64,000 bases of DNA, from positions 1-64,000 of the forward strand of contig NZ_CP023450.1 in the NCBI RefSeq assembly GCF_002355275.1, in the 5' to 3' direction. The translations under genes and the position numbers were made by a program. Shown here piece by piece: positions 25,423 through 34,996 of this stretch. Within the stretch, counting starts at the first letter, position 1; the number at the start of each line of letters is the position of its first letter. The stretch comes from Rhizorhabdus dicambivorans (GTDB taxonomy: Bacteria > Pseudomonadota > Alphaproteobacteria > Sphingomonadales > Sphingomonadaceae). Below the pieces are notes generated by a model, which saw only the letters and a program-made list of their open reading frames with translations, did no database searches and was not told where the DNA came from.

Positions 25423-26730
25423 ATGCATCCTATGTTTGCGCCCGCCATGGCTGCGGCGCTCGTGGCTATATCGGTCACGCCCGCTTCGGCTCAGGCGGAC
25501 AATCGGCCTATCGCCGGTCCCATGGCACAATCGGTGCCGCCCGAGGTCCGAACCGGCCCCTTACCCCCGGTCCTGACACTCCCTCAGGCGCTTGAGGAAG
25601 CCGAAGCCCGCTCTCCAGCTCTCGTGGCGGCCCGCGCCGATGTCGAAGCGGCGCGCGGGCGCCTGCGCCAGGCACGGTTTAGGTACAATCCCATCCTTAA
25701 CGTCGAAGTCGAGAATTTCGCCGGCACGGGCCCCTATTCGGGTTTCAACGGCACCGAAACGACGGCCTCGGTCAATCAGAGGCTCGACATCGGCGGCAGG
25801 CGCAAGGCGCGGATGACGCTTGCCGAAGCCCAACTTGCCGCACAGGAATACCGCTTCGCGATCGCTCGTGCCGAGCTCGGCCAGCAGGTCCGCTCTCTCT
25901 TCGCATTCGGCATAGCCGTGCGCGACAACCTGGCGCTTGCGCGGGAAAATGAAGAGCGCGCGCGCGAGTTGTCTCGCATCGCGCGCGAACTTGTGGAATC
26001 GGGGAAGGAGCCCCCTCTGCGGGGGCTGCGCGCCGACGCGGCCCTTGCACAGGCGACGGCGGCGCTCCGCGCGGCCGAAGCCGATGAAGTGAATGCCCGC
26101 CGCTCGCTCGCAGCGCTCTTTGGCGTGGACACCCCGCCGGCTGAGCTTAGCGGTAGCGACCTGCTGGCGCCGCCCAGGAATGTCGATGCGATGGCGACGC
26201 TCGACGTGCGTCTTGCCGAAGCCGAACGGGTCATTGCTGATGCGCAACTGCGCCAAGCCCGCGCGGAGGGTCGTCTTGACCCGTCCATTGGTGTGGGGGT
26301 GCGCCAATTGCGCGAAACAGGTGACCGGGCACTGATTGCCAGCCTTTCGGTGCCGCTGCCGGTCTTTGATCGGAACCAAGGCAACATCGCAGCCGCGCGG
26401 TCCGAAATTCAATCGGCTGAAGCGCGGCGCAACAGTGTTCTCGCCAACACCCAGGCGGAAATCGCCAACGCGCGTGCGGCCTTGGCCGCCGCCGAGGCAC
26501 GCGTCACGGCCCTTGAAGGCAGCGGCATCGGCCAGGCGCGCGAGGCGCTGCGTCTTGCGCAGCTATCATACCGGGCCGGCAAATCCTCGCTGATCGAACT
26601 GCTCGATGCTCAGCAGGCCTATGCCTCGACACAGGCCGAACTCATCGCGGCGCGACGCGCGCGGGCGGAAGCTCAAGCCACGCTGGCGCGCCAGGCAGCG
26701 GCGGCGAGCGAAGTGGACTTGGAACAATGA
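25423..26730 (+). CDS. czcC: CzcC-type outer-membrane efflux channel (operon 2)
   Basis: A 435-residue TolC-family protein with a signal peptide ending A-S-A-Q-A. It carries A-L-E-E-A-E-A-R-S-P-A-L-V-A-A-R, then R-Y-N-P-I-L-N-V-E-V-E-N-F-A-G-T-G-P-Y, and the second-half repeat L-D-P-S-I-G-V-G-V-R. Together with czcB and czcA of this operon it builds the tripartite Zn/Co/Cd exporter. ATG 25423 follows a CAGGAG site. Its stop overlaps the start of a short frame at 26727. Confidence 0.9.
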   Translation: MHPMFAPAMAAALVAISVTPASAQADNRPIAGPMAQSVPPEVRTGPLPPVLTLPQALEEAEARSPALVAARADVEAARGRLRQARFRYNPILNVEVENFAGTGPYSGFNGTETTASVNQRLDIGGRRKARMTLAEAQLAAQEYRFAIARAELGQQVRSLFAFGIAVRDNLALARENEERARELSRIARELVESGKEPPLRGLRADAALAQATAALRAAEADEVNARRSLAALFGVDTPPAELSGSDLLAPPRNVDAMATLDVRLAEAERVIADAQLRQARAEGRLDPSIGVGVRQLRETGDRALIASLSVPLPVFDRNQGNIAAARSEIQSAEARRNSVLANTQAEIANARAALAAAEARVTALEGSGIGQAREALRLAQLSYRAGKSSLIELLDAQQAYASTQAELIAARRARAEAQATLARQAAAASEVDLEQ

Positions 26731-26960
26731 ACCAGCTTCTCTCAAGGAACGGCGACCACCTGCCGCTTGGACCGGCTGTTTTTCATGCACGCCTGCGGGC
26801 TCAGGACGCTTACGTCGAACCTGACCAGACACGCGCCCTGCCCGCCGTGCCGGATCCGACAGGCGGCACCACTCCGCTTTTCTTAGCCTCTGCCTCGCGG
26901 CTCGCCGGGACGCGCGCCCTCCCGCAGCCAGCCCACTCGATATTCGGAGATGTTGAATGA
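26727..26960 (+). CDS. Putative 77-codon frame linking czcC and czcB
   Basis: A short frame that starts at the ATG overlapping the czcC stop (ATGA) and stops at the TGA overlapping the czcB start (ATGA). The peptide is Leu/Pro/Arg rich (for example R-A-L-P-A-V-P-D-P-T-G-G-T-T-P-L-F) with no signal peptide or known motif. The exact double overlap suggests it lets ribosomes pass from czcC to czcB, but the sequence could also be a random spacer. In operon 1 the same gap is only three bases. Confidence 0.35.
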   Translation: MNQLLSRNGDHLPLGPAVFHARLRAQDAYVEPDQTRALPAVPDPTGGTTPLFLASASRLAGTRALPQPAHSIFGDVE

Positions 26961-28117
26961 TCACACAAGATAAACGCCTCCTCGGCGGGGTGGCTGGTGC
27001 CGTTCTGCTCGCCGCAGTCGGTGGCTTCTCAGTCGCGCGCTGCACCGCGGATCCTGCTGCGGAAGCGCCAAGTGCTGGAAAGGCCGAAGAGACGACGGAA
27101 ACCCCCACCGATAGCCTCGCGATGACTGCAGAGGCGATCCGCAAAGCTGCCATCGGTGTAGAAGCGGTGCAGCCGGGCGGCCTTGGCTCCGAAATCCTTG
27201 CGCAGGGCACAGTTGCCGCGACGCCGGCCGGTGAAGCGATCGTGACTGCCCGTGCCGGCGGCGCGGTCACGCAAGTGCTCAAACGGCTGGGCGATCCTGT
27301 ACGCGCGGGAGAGACGCTGGCCATAGTGCAGAGTCGAGATGCCGCCCAGATCGCCGCGGACCGGACGGCGGCCGACGCGCGCTCGGTTCTGGCCCAGCGC
27401 ACGCTCGCGCGGGAGCGCCATCTCTATGAGCAGAAGGTAACCGCCCGCGCCGACTATGAGCAGGCGCAGGCAGAGGCCGCGGCCGCTGCGGCCGAAGCCC
27501 GAAGAGCTCAGGTTGCGGCCGGTGCTGCGAACGTCACGCGCGATGGCAGCGGCGCGATAGTGGCCAGCCCGATCTCCGGGCGGGTGACGGCGGAAAGCGT
27601 CAGCCTTGGCGCTTTCGTGCAACCGGAGACCGAGTTGTTTCGCATCGCCGACCCCTCGAAAGTGCAAATCGAAGCTGCCGTCGGGCCAATTGACGCCCAG
27701 CGGCTTGCTCCCGGCGACCGGGCCATCATCGAGCTACCCGACGGCCGAACGATAGACGCTCGTGTGCGTGCCGTTACGCCTGGTCTTGGCGGTGAGACGC
27801 GTTCCGCCACGGCTGTGCTTGATGTTACGGGAAGTCTGCAGCCTGGGCTTGCCGTGCGCGTTCGCCTCCTGCCGAGCCGCGGTGAAGTGTCGGATGCGAT
27901 CGTCATCTCGGAGGACGCGCTGCAATCCCTTGAAGGACGAGATGTTGTCTTCGTGCGGACCAATCAGGGCTTCCGCGCGCAAAAGGTGACGATCGGACGA
28001 CGCAGTGCCGGCCGCGTCGAGGTCCTCTCAGGCCTGAAGCCAGGCCAGATGATCGCAACTCAAAATGCATTCCTGCTCAAGGCCGAGCTCGGCAAGGGCG
28101 CGGGCGAGGAGGAATAA
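26957..28117 (+). CDS. czcB: CzcB-type membrane fusion protein (operon 2)
   Basis: A 386-residue adaptor with an N-terminal membrane anchor or signal (L-L-G-G-V-A-G-A-V-L-L-A-A-V-G-G) and the barrel-sandwich segment G-G-A-V-T-Q-V-L-K-R-L-G-D-P-V-R-A-G-E. It has a long coiled-coil hairpin rich in Ala/Glu/Arg, then beta-barrel and membrane-proximal domains ending L-L-K-A-E-L-G-K-G-A-G-E-E-E. It couples CzcA to CzcC. It differs in sequence from the operon 1 protein, so the two are not a recent duplication. Confidence 0.88.
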   Translation: MITQDKRLLGGVAGAVLLAAVGGFSVARCTADPAAEAPSAGKAEETTETPTDSLAMTAEAIRKAAIGVEAVQPGGLGSEILAQGTVAATPAGEAIVTARAGGAVTQVLKRLGDPVRAGETLAIVQSRDAAQIAADRTAADARSVLAQRTLARERHLYEQKVTARADYEQAQAEAAAAAAEARRAQVAAGAANVTRDGSGAIVASPISGRVTAESVSLGAFVQPETELFRIADPSKVQIEAAVGPIDAQRLAPGDRAIIELPDGRTIDARVRAVTPGLGGETRSATAVLDVTGSLQPGLAVRVRLLPSRGEVSDAIVISEDALQSLEGRDVVFVRTNQGFRAQKVTIGRRSAGRVEVLSGLKPGQMIATQNAFLLKAELGKGAGEEE

Positions 28118-28120
28118 ACC

Positions 28121-31100
28121 GTGATTGCAAGTCTCATTGCGCTCGCCGTCCGCGCACGCTGGGCGGTCCTGTTCATCTTCCTCGCGGTCGCCGGCCTCGG
28201 CATTTGGCAGCTGACCAAGCTGCCGATTGACGCGGTGCCGGACATCACCAGCAACCAGGTGCAGATCAACACCGTCGATCCTCGTCTGTCGCCGGTCGAA
28301 ATCGAGAAGCTCGTCACCTACCCGGTCGAAATTTCCCTCGCCGGCATTCCGGGGCTTGAAACGACGCGGTCCCTCTCGCGCAATGGGTTCAGCCAGGTTA
28401 CCGCCATATTCTCGGAATCCACCGATCTTTATTTTGCGCGCCAGCAGGTTGGCGAACGGCTGAGGCAGGCGACCGAGAACCTGCCTGACGGCGTCCAACC
28501 GCAGATCGGGCCGGTGACAACCGGTCTCGGCGAGATCGTCATGTATACTGTCGGCTATACCAATCCGGACGGCAAGGGCGCGAAGAAGATTGCCGGACAG
28601 CCCGGCTGGCAACCCGACGGAAGTTATCTCACTTCTGAGGGGGACCGGTTGACCGACGAGGTTCAGAAGGCCGGCTATCTGCGAACCGTGCAGGACTGGA
28701 TCATCAGCCCGCAATTGAAGGCGGTGCCGGGCGTGGCGGGTGTCGACTCGATCGGTGGCTACGCGAAAAACTTCGTCGTCGAACCCGATCCGACCAAGCT
28801 GACCAATTTCGGAATTTCCTACAGCGAGCTCGGCGAGGCGCTGGAAAAAGCCAACCTCGCTGTTGGCGCCAATTTTTATAACCGTGGCGGCGAAGCCTAC
28901 CTCGTCCGCGTCGATGCCCGCGCGCGTTCCGTCGACGAGATTCGGAACGCCGTTGCGGCAACGCGCGGCGGCGTTGCGATCACTGTCGGCCAGATCGCCA
29001 ACGTCAGGATTGGCGGTGATCTGCGCACGGGCGCGGGCAGCATGAACGGCGAGGAGGCGGTGATTGGTACCGTCCTCATGCTCATCAACGAGAACAGCCG
29101 TATCGTGGCCCAGGATGTTTCCGCCAAGCTCGATCAGGTTTCGAAAACGCTGCCGCCGGGCATTGAAGTCAAGATCGTTCTCGACCGGGCCAAGCTGGTC
29201 AATGCGACGGTGGGGACGGTTGAACGCAACCTCACTGAGGGTGCGCTGCTGGTCGCGGCGTCGCTGTTTCTGCTGCTCGGCAACTGGCGCGCGGCCATCA
29301 TCGCCACCCTCGTCATCCCCTTTTCATTCCTCATGATGGCGATGGGGATGAACGCGTTTCGCGTGCCGGGCAATCTGATGAGCCTTGGCGCATTGGACTT
29401 TGGTCTGATCGTCGATGGCGCCGTGATCATCATCGAGAACTGCCTGGCGCGACTGGCGCATCGTCAGGAACACGAAGGACGGCTGCTGACGCTTCGGGAG
29501 CGGCTCGAAGAAACGATGCGTGCTTCGCAGGAGATGATCAAACCGACCGTGTTCGGCCAGGTGATCATCCTCCTCTCCTTCGCACCGCTTCTGATGTTCA
29601 CGGGTGTCGAGGGCAAGACCTTCTCGCCCATGGCGATCACCATCATGCTGGCGCTTGTCTCCGCGTTCATCCTCTCGATCACGCTGGTGCCCGCACTGGT
29701 GGCGCTGCTCATTCGCGGACGTGTTGCCGAGAAGGAGGTGTGGCTGATCCGCAAGAGCAAGGATCGTTATCTGCCGCTGCTCGACAAGGCGCTCGCTCGG
29801 CCGTGGCCGTTCATTCTAGGCGGTCTCGCCTTCTTTTTGGCGGCAATACCGGCGTTTGGCCTTCTCGGCTCAGAGTTCATTCCCCAACTCGATGAAAAGA
29901 ACCTGGCGCTCGCCTCGACGCGCGTGCCCTCGGTGAGCCTCGAACAATCCCTGGCGATGCAGCGCAAGGTCGAGGAAGCGGTCAAAAAGCTTCCGGAAGT
30001 GGAGCTCATGTTTTCCAAGACCGGTACCGCCGAGGTCGCCACCGACCCGATGCCGCCGAACGTTTCCGATGCCTTCGTGATCCTGAAGCCGCAGGACCAA
30101 TGGCCGGCAGGCGTCGCGACCAAAGCCGATGTGATTGAGCGCGTCGAAAAGGCCGCTCGCGGCCAGCTTGGCCAGCTCTACGAGGTCAGCCAGCCCATCG
30201 AGCTGCGCTTCAACGAGCTGATCTCAGGCGTACGCGGCGACGTTGCGATCAAGCTCTACGGCGACGATCTCGACAAGATGTCGCAGACCGCCAACGAGAT
30301 GGTGCGGGTGCTGCAAGCGATCCCCGGAGCGAGCAGCGTGAAGGCGGACCAGGTCGGCGGTGCGCCGGTGCTCGACGTGAAACTCGATCGCGCGATGATC
30401 GCGCGTTACGGGCTGACCGTACAGGAAGTCGCCGACACGGTCGCTGCGGCACTGGGCGGGCGAGAATCGGGACTGCTCTACGAAGGCGATCGGCGCTTCG
30501 ACATCACGGTACGCGTGCCGGATGCAACCCGCGTCAACCTTGACGACATCCGCTCGCTGCCGGTCCTCTTGCCCGAAGAACCGGGCGCAATGCGCCGACA
30601 GGTCCCGCTCGCACAAGTGGCCCAGATACGGTTCACCGAAGGACTTAACGAGATAAGACGCGAGAACGGCAAGCGCCGCGTTGTTGTCCAGTTGAACCTG
30701 GAAGGGCGCGATGCAGGCTCGTTCGTCCAGGAAGCGCAGGCGAAGATCGCGCAGGTGAAGCTGCCGGCTGGCTACTATCTCGAATGGGGCGGACAGTTCG
30801 AGAATTTGCAAGCGGCCACCGCCCGATTGTCGATTGTGGTTCCGCTGGCTTTTGTCGCCATCTTCGTCCTGCTTTTCATGGCCCTTGGATCGGCAGGCCG
30901 CGCGACAGCGGTCTTCCTGACCGTACCGCTGGGACTCGCCGGGGGGATTTTCACCCTCATCTTAACCGGGATCAACTTCTCCGTCTCGGCAGCGGTTGGG
31001 CTTATCGTGCTGGCCGGTGTTTCGGTTCTGAACGGCCTCGTTGTGATGACGGCCATTCGTGAACGCCAGGAACATGGGCTACCTCTGATTGAGGCAATCC

Positions 31101-31366
31101 GGGAAGGCATGGCCGAGAAAATGCGCGCGGTCATCATGACCGGCTTCGTCCCGGCAATCGGCTTCATACCAATGGCGATCGCCACGGGGACCGGCGCTGA
31201 AGTCCAGAAGCCGCTGGCGACCACAGTGATTGGCGGCCTGATCGCGGCGACGATCCTGACCCTCCTCGTTTTGCCGGCGATCGCAAAGGTGGTGCTCGGT
31301 GCAACCGAAGGCAAGCGCCGCAAGCGCGAAGAACAAGTCGAGCCGAACGCACCCGAGCCGGCGTGA
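28121..31366 (+). CDS. czcA: CzcA-type RND efflux pump (operon 2)
   Basis: A 1081-residue RND pump. TM4 contains D-F-G-L-I-V-D-G-A-V-I-I-I-E-N, the divalent-cation (HME1) motif. The N-terminus begins I-A-S-L-I-A-L-A-V-R-A-R-W-A-V and the next conserved segment is L-P-I-D-A-V-P-D-I-T-S-N-Q-V-Q-I. All twelve helices and both periplasmic loops are present, with a basic C-terminal tail (K-R-R-K-R-E-E). It starts at GTG 28121, three bases after czcB. The DUF190 gene follows. Confidence 0.92.
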   Translation: MIASLIALAVRARWAVLFIFLAVAGLGIWQLTKLPIDAVPDITSNQVQINTVDPRLSPVEIEKLVTYPVEISLAGIPGLETTRSLSRNGFSQVTAIFSESTDLYFARQQVGERLRQATENLPDGVQPQIGPVTTGLGEIVMYTVGYTNPDGKGAKKIAGQPGWQPDGSYLTSEGDRLTDEVQKAGYLRTVQDWIISPQLKAVPGVAGVDSIGGYAKNFVVEPDPTKLTNFGISYSELGEALEKANLAVGANFYNRGGEAYLVRVDARARSVDEIRNAVAATRGGVAITVGQIANVRIGGDLRTGAGSMNGEEAVIGTVLMLINENSRIVAQDVSAKLDQVSKTLPPGIEVKIVLDRAKLVNATVGTVERNLTEGALLVAASLFLLLGNWRAAIIATLVIPFSFLMMAMGMNAFRVPGNLMSLGALDFGLIVDGAVIIIENCLARLAHRQEHEGRLLTLRERLEETMRASQEMIKPTVFGQVIILLSFAPLLMFTGVEGKTFSPMAITIMLALVSAFILSITLVPALVALLIRGRVAEKEVWLIRKSKDRYLPLLDKALARPWPFILGGLAFFLAAIPAFGLLGSEFIPQLDEKNLALASTRVPSVSLEQSLAMQRKVEEAVKKLPEVELMFSKTGTAEVATDPMPPNVSDAFVILKPQDQWPAGVATKADVIERVEKAARGQLGQLYEVSQPIELRFNELISGVRGDVAIKLYGDDLDKMSQTANEMVRVLQAIPGASSVKADQVGGAPVLDVKLDRAMIARYGLTVQEVADTVAAALGGRESGLLYEGDRRFDITVRVPDATRVNLDDIRSLPVLLPEEPGAMRRQVPLAQVAQIRFTEGLNEIRRENGKRRVVVQLNLEGRDAGSFVQEAQAKIAQVKLPAGYYLEWGGQFENLQAATARLSIVVPLAFVAIFVLLFMALGSAGRATAVFLTVPLGLAGGIFTLILTGINFSVSAAVGLIVLAGVSVLNGLVVMTAIRERQEHGLPLIEAIREGMAEKMRAVIMTGFVPAIGFIPMAIATGTGAEVQKPLATTVIGGLIAATILTLLVLPAIAKVVLGATEGKRRKREEQVEPNAPEPA

Positions 31367-31377
31367 AGGAGAAGATC

Positions 31378-31722
31378 ATGACTGAAGCAATCAAGCTGTT
31401 GCGAATCTACACTGACGAAGGCGCCTATCTGGGTGATCGCAGGGTATTTGAAGTTATTGCATCCCGGGCAAGGGATGCGGGCCTGGCTGGCGTCACGGTT
31501 CTGGAGGCGCGGTTGGGGTTCGGCCGCTCGGCGCACATGCACCGGCGCCATGTTTTCGAAAACGACCGGGCGCTCCTTATCGAGATCGTCGATGACGACG
31601 CCAAGTTGAGAAGCTTTGCCGTGGCACTCGACGATATTCCCGACATCGGACTGATGACACTGGAACCTGTGGAAATTCTTGGCGGGAAGGCCAAGCAGGG
31701 ACTGCCGGGTACAAATCCATGA
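31378..31722 (+). CDS. DUF190 family PII-like protein
   Basis: A 114-residue cytosolic protein with the DUF190 (COG1993) signature: L-R-I-Y-T-D-E-G-A-Y-L-G-D-R-R-V-F-E-V-I, then A-G-L-A-G-V-T-V-L-E-A-R-L-G-F-G, then S-F-A-V-A-L-D-D-I-P. The fold is related to PII/CutA regulators, and members are often near metal or ion transporters. It probably senses a small ligand and regulates transport. The ATG at 31378 follows AAGGAG (31366-31371); it lies eleven bases after czcA, so it belongs to operon 2. Confidence 0.85.
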   Translation: MTEAIKLLRIYTDEGAYLGDRRVFEVIASRARDAGLAGVTVLEARLGFGRSAHMHRRHVFENDRALLIEIVDDDAKLRSFAVALDDIPDIGLMTLEPVEILGGKAKQGLPGTNP

Positions 31723-31854
31723 CCCGCATCGGATCCCCACGTGAATCGCGCGATCCTTCAAGCATCGCGCACGGCAGGCGGCACTACCTTCGCGTGTCCG
31801 ATGTGGCCACCAGCGCAACACGGGCGGCTTCCGGCTCTCGTGGGATGACGAGCT

Positions 31855-32322
31855 ATGTTTACGGTAGCGAACTCGATATCATTGTCTGCGCCTCTGGCGC
31901 GGGTGTGGCGGGTACTAGTCGACGTCGATCGCTATCGCGACTGGCATCCGACTGTCGGGCTCGAGAGCGACCCCGCCGATCCGAAAAAACTCCTCTGTAC
32001 CTACTGGCGACCGGGCTGGACCGACCCTGTTATTTCGGCCGACGGAAGGATCGTTTGCCTCGAACGGCCCTGCCACTTCGCCTGGCGCGTGGGCATCAAA
32101 GGGCTGCTCCAGATCGAGGAAGGGTTTCATTTGAAGAAGTCGCCCGAAGGCACCCGGCTTACGCATCGACTATGCTGTTCGGGCATCGGCTCGTGGCCAG
32201 GGATTGTCACAAGTCCATTCTTGCGACGTCAGCTCGTCAGGACTGGCGACTCGCTCGAGCGCCATCTTCGACGGGGTACGGTGATATCGCGCTACGCGCA
32301 GCGAAATGCCCGTCCTCGATGA
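31855..32322 (+). CDS. SRPBCC/polyketide-cyclase family protein (copy 1)
   Basis: A 155-residue soluble protein of the START/SRPBCC superfamily. The pattern I-S-L-S-A-P-L-A-R-V-W-R-V-L-V-D-V-D-R-Y-R-D-W-H-P is the typical first helix and strand, and later G-L-L-Q-I-E-E-G-F-H forms the inner sheet. It has a hydrophobic ligand cavity but the ligand is unknown. A related gene lies at 38078-38557. Both sit among metal transport genes; the link is not understood. The tail is Arg-rich. Confidence 0.72.
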   Translation: MFTVANSISLSAPLARVWRVLVDVDRYRDWHPTVGLESDPADPKKLLCTYWRPGWTDPVISADGRIVCLERPCHFAWRVGIKGLLQIEEGFHLKKSPEGTRLTHRLCCSGIGSWPGIVTSPFLRRQLVRTGDSLERHLRRGTVISRYAQRNARPR

Positions 32323-32404
32323 GCTTTCCGCCGTCCGTCCATGCGGAGGATTCGTTCAGCGAAGGCCGACCCCGCCATCTTTGGTTCCGCCAGCGTCGGC
32401 GTCT

Positions 32405-32437
32405 TGAGGTGCGGGCGTTCGTCGCGCCCGCACCTCA
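32405..32437. terminator. Perfect 13-base hairpin
   Basis: TGAGGTGCGGGCG (32405-32417) and CGCCCGCACCTCA (32425-32437) form a perfect stem with a seven-base loop. It lies between the SRPBCC gene and the P-type ATPase. It probably ends the czc operon 2 transcript, although no T run follows. Confidence 0.65.
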
Positions 32438-32509
32438 CCATCGGCGAAGACCAGCCTCCGTAGCTGCGCGCTCACTCATGCGCGGGTTGATGGGAAGAGG
32501 ACAGCAGCA

Positions 32510-34996
32510 ATGAAAGACCAAGTGCGCCTCGATATTCCGCTTCTGCTGCCGGAAATCAAAGATGAGGCTGACCGCTGCATAGGCAGGCTGACAATTGAAT
32601 TGCAAGGCCGCACGGGCGTCCAGGAAGCGCACGTCGTGGCGAGCCACGACGATACGCCGGCACAACTCTGCATTCACTATGATCCGACCATCCTGTCGCT
32701 CGAGCGGGTACGGGAAATCGCCAATGGCGCTGGCGCTGCGCTCACCGAAAAATATCAGCATATCCAATGGTCGGTTGATGGACTGACCCACGCCCGCAAG
32801 GCCCGCACGGTCGCCGATCGGCTTCGCAAAATGCCGGGGATCGTCGAAGCCGAGGCGAGCGCAGTTGGCGCCATCAGTGTCGAATTCAGCCGATCCGAAC
32901 TGACGGAGGCGGAAATTCGCAAGGCGCTGGCCCAGATGAGTGTCCGCCCACGGCCGGAAATCGGTGCAGCTTCGGCGACGGCCGCGACGAAAGCTCACGA
33001 TCATGCCGAGCACGACCACGCCGAAGGGGAACATGAGCATACCCATGGTGGAATCTTCGGTGCCAATACCGAGTTGATCTTCGCGCTGATTTGCGGCGGA
33101 GCGCTCGCGACCGGATTTGCGATCGAGAAGCTGACGACGGCTCCTGCGTGGATTCCGCTCGCCTGCTTTCTAGCCGCCTATGTCTTCGGCGGCTGGTTCA
33201 CTCTCCGCGAAGCGATCGAGAATCTACGGCTAAAGCGTTTCGAAATCGACACGCTGATGCTCGTGGCGGCAGCGGGCGCGGGTGCCTTGGGCGCCTGGGC
33301 CGAAGGCGCTCTTCTTCTGTTCCTGTTCAGCCTCGGGCATGCGCTCGAACATTACGCCATGGGCCGGGCCAAACGCGCGATCGAGGCCTTGGCTGAATTG
33401 GCGCCGCGCACTGCCATGGTTCGGCGAGGCGACGGCGGTCTGAGCGAAGTTCCCGTCGAGGAACTCGTCATTGGCGACACCGTAGTCGTAAAGCCCAATG
33501 AACGGCTGGCAGCAGACGGGTTCGTCGTGGTCGGGCGATCGAGCGTCAACCAAGCCCCCGTGACAGGCGAAAGCGTCCCCGTCGATAAGGAGCCGGTGCC
33601 GGACCGAGCCCAGGCGGCAGCCCAGCCTGACAAGGTTTCCGCTCAGCATCGCGTATTCGCCGGCACCATCAACGGTCCGGGAGCGATCGAAATCGCCGTC
33701 ACTCGCCTTGCCGCCGATACGACGCTGGCCAAGGTGGTCAAAATGGTGAGCGAAGCGGAGACGCAAAAATCGCCAACCCAGCGATTCACCGACCGTTTTG
33801 AGCGGGTGTTCGTGCCCTCCGTCCTAGCTCTAGTGGTCGGGTTGCTGTTCGCCTGGGTCGTCATCGACGAACCGTTCCGCGACAGCTTTTATAGGGCGAT
33901 GGCCGTGCTCGTAGCGGCTAGCCCCTGCGCGCTCGCCATCGCCACGCCGAGCGCCGTTTTGTCGGGCGTGGCGCGCGCGGCGCGCGGGGGCGTACTGATC
34001 AAGGGCGGCGGGCCGCTTGAGGCACTCGGGTCTCTGAATGCCTTGGCGTTCGACAAGACCGGGACGCTCACCGCGGGTCGGCCGCGCATCACCGACATCG
34101 TGCCGGCGACGGGTGTCGATGACGACGAACTCATGGCGATTGCCGTAGCCGTCGAGCGGCTCAGCGATCATCCGCTCGCTGAAGCCATTGCGCGGGATGG
34201 TGAGCAATTTCTCGACGAGCAACCGATCCCCGCAGCAACGGATATGGCCAGTCTGACGGGCCGCGGCGTAAAGGCCCGGGTCAACGGCGAGACGGTGCTC
34301 ATCGGCAAGGCCGAAATGTTCGGTCGGGATGGCTTCGCGCCTCTCTCGGATGAGACGGCGCAAACAATCGAGCGCCTGCGCGAACAGGGTCGTACGACAA
34401 TGGTCGTGCGCCTCGGTGATCGCGACCTGGGCGCCATAGGGCTCATGGATACGCCGCGCGCTGCCGCAAAGGACGCAATCGCTCGCCTCAGGGCGCTGGG
34501 CATCCAGCGCATGATCATGATGTCGGGCGACAATCAGCGTGTAGCCACTGCGGTCGCTGCGGAAGTCGGCATCGAGGAAGCCTGGGGCGACTTGATGCCC
34601 GAGGACAAGGTCGAGGCAATCAAAAAGCTCCGCGCCCAAACGCCGGTCGCGATGGTCGGGGATGGCGTCAATGATGCACCTGCCATCGCGAATGCGACGG
34701 TGGGCATCGCCATGGGGGCCGCTGGTTCGGACGTCGCGCTCGAGACCGCCGATGTCGCGCTGATGGCCGACGATCTCGCGCATCTGCCGTTCGCGGTCGG
34801 CCTCAGCCGCAGCACCCGCTGGATCATCCGGCAAAATCTGGTCGTCAGCCTGGGCGTCGTCGCCTTGCTCGTGCCGGCGACGATCATGGGCCTCGGGATA
34901 GGACCGGCGGTCATGGCCCATGAAGGCTCGACGCTGCTTGTCGTTTTTAATGCGCTTCGGTTGCTGGCCTATCGCGACAACGGGGGTTCTCAGTGA
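32510..34996 (+). CDS. P1B-type heavy-metal ATPase (P1B-4-like)
   Basis: An 828-residue inner-membrane ATPase. N-terminal part has two degenerate HMA-like regions and a His-rich linker (H-D-H-A-E-H-D-H-A-E-G-E-H-E-H-T-H). Then come TGES loop V-T-G-E-S, the metal-site triad S-P-C-A-L-A (about residue 468), D-K-T-G-T-L-T (about 514) and G-D-G-V-N-D-A. The S-P-C form plus H-E-G-S-T in the last helix is that of the P1B-4 group (Co, Zn, Cd). It pumps metal from cytosol to periplasm using ATP. ATG 32510 follows GAAGAGGA. Its stop overlaps the start of the TolC-like gene. Confidence 0.9.
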   Translation: MKDQVRLDIPLLLPEIKDEADRCIGRLTIELQGRTGVQEAHVVASHDDTPAQLCIHYDPTILSLERVREIANGAGAALTEKYQHIQWSVDGLTHARKARTVADRLRKMPGIVEAEASAVGAISVEFSRSELTEAEIRKALAQMSVRPRPEIGAASATAATKAHDHAEHDHAEGEHEHTHGGIFGANTELIFALICGGALATGFAIEKLTTAPAWIPLACFLAAYVFGGWFTLREAIENLRLKRFEIDTLMLVAAAGAGALGAWAEGALLLFLFSLGHALEHYAMGRAKRAIEALAELAPRTAMVRRGDGGLSEVPVEELVIGDTVVVKPNERLAADGFVVVGRSSVNQAPVTGESVPVDKEPVPDRAQAAAQPDKVSAQHRVFAGTINGPGAIEIAVTRLAADTTLAKVVKMVSEAETQKSPTQRFTDRFERVFVPSVLALVVGLLFAWVVIDEPFRDSFYRAMAVLVAASPCALAIATPSAVLSGVARAARGGVLIKGGGPLEALGSLNALAFDKTGTLTAGRPRITDIVPATGVDDDELMAIAVAVERLSDHPLAEAIARDGEQFLDEQPIPAATDMASLTGRGVKARVNGETVLIGKAEMFGRDGFAPLSDETAQTIERLREQGRTTMVVRLGDRDLGAIGLMDTPRAAAKDAIARLRALGIQRMIMMSGDNQRVATAVAAEVGIEEAWGDLMPEDKVEAIKKLRAQTPVAMVGDGVNDAPAIANATVGIAMGAAGSDVALETADVALMADDLAHLPFAVGLSRSTRWIIRQNLVVSLGVVALLVPATIMGLGIGPAVMAHEGSTLLVVFNALRLLAYRDNGGSQ

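Noticed and set aside
26566-27402. Minus-strand 278-codon frame across czcC/czcB
   Set aside because: It is antisense to well-defined CzcC and CzcB and is Ala/Arg-rich without motifs.
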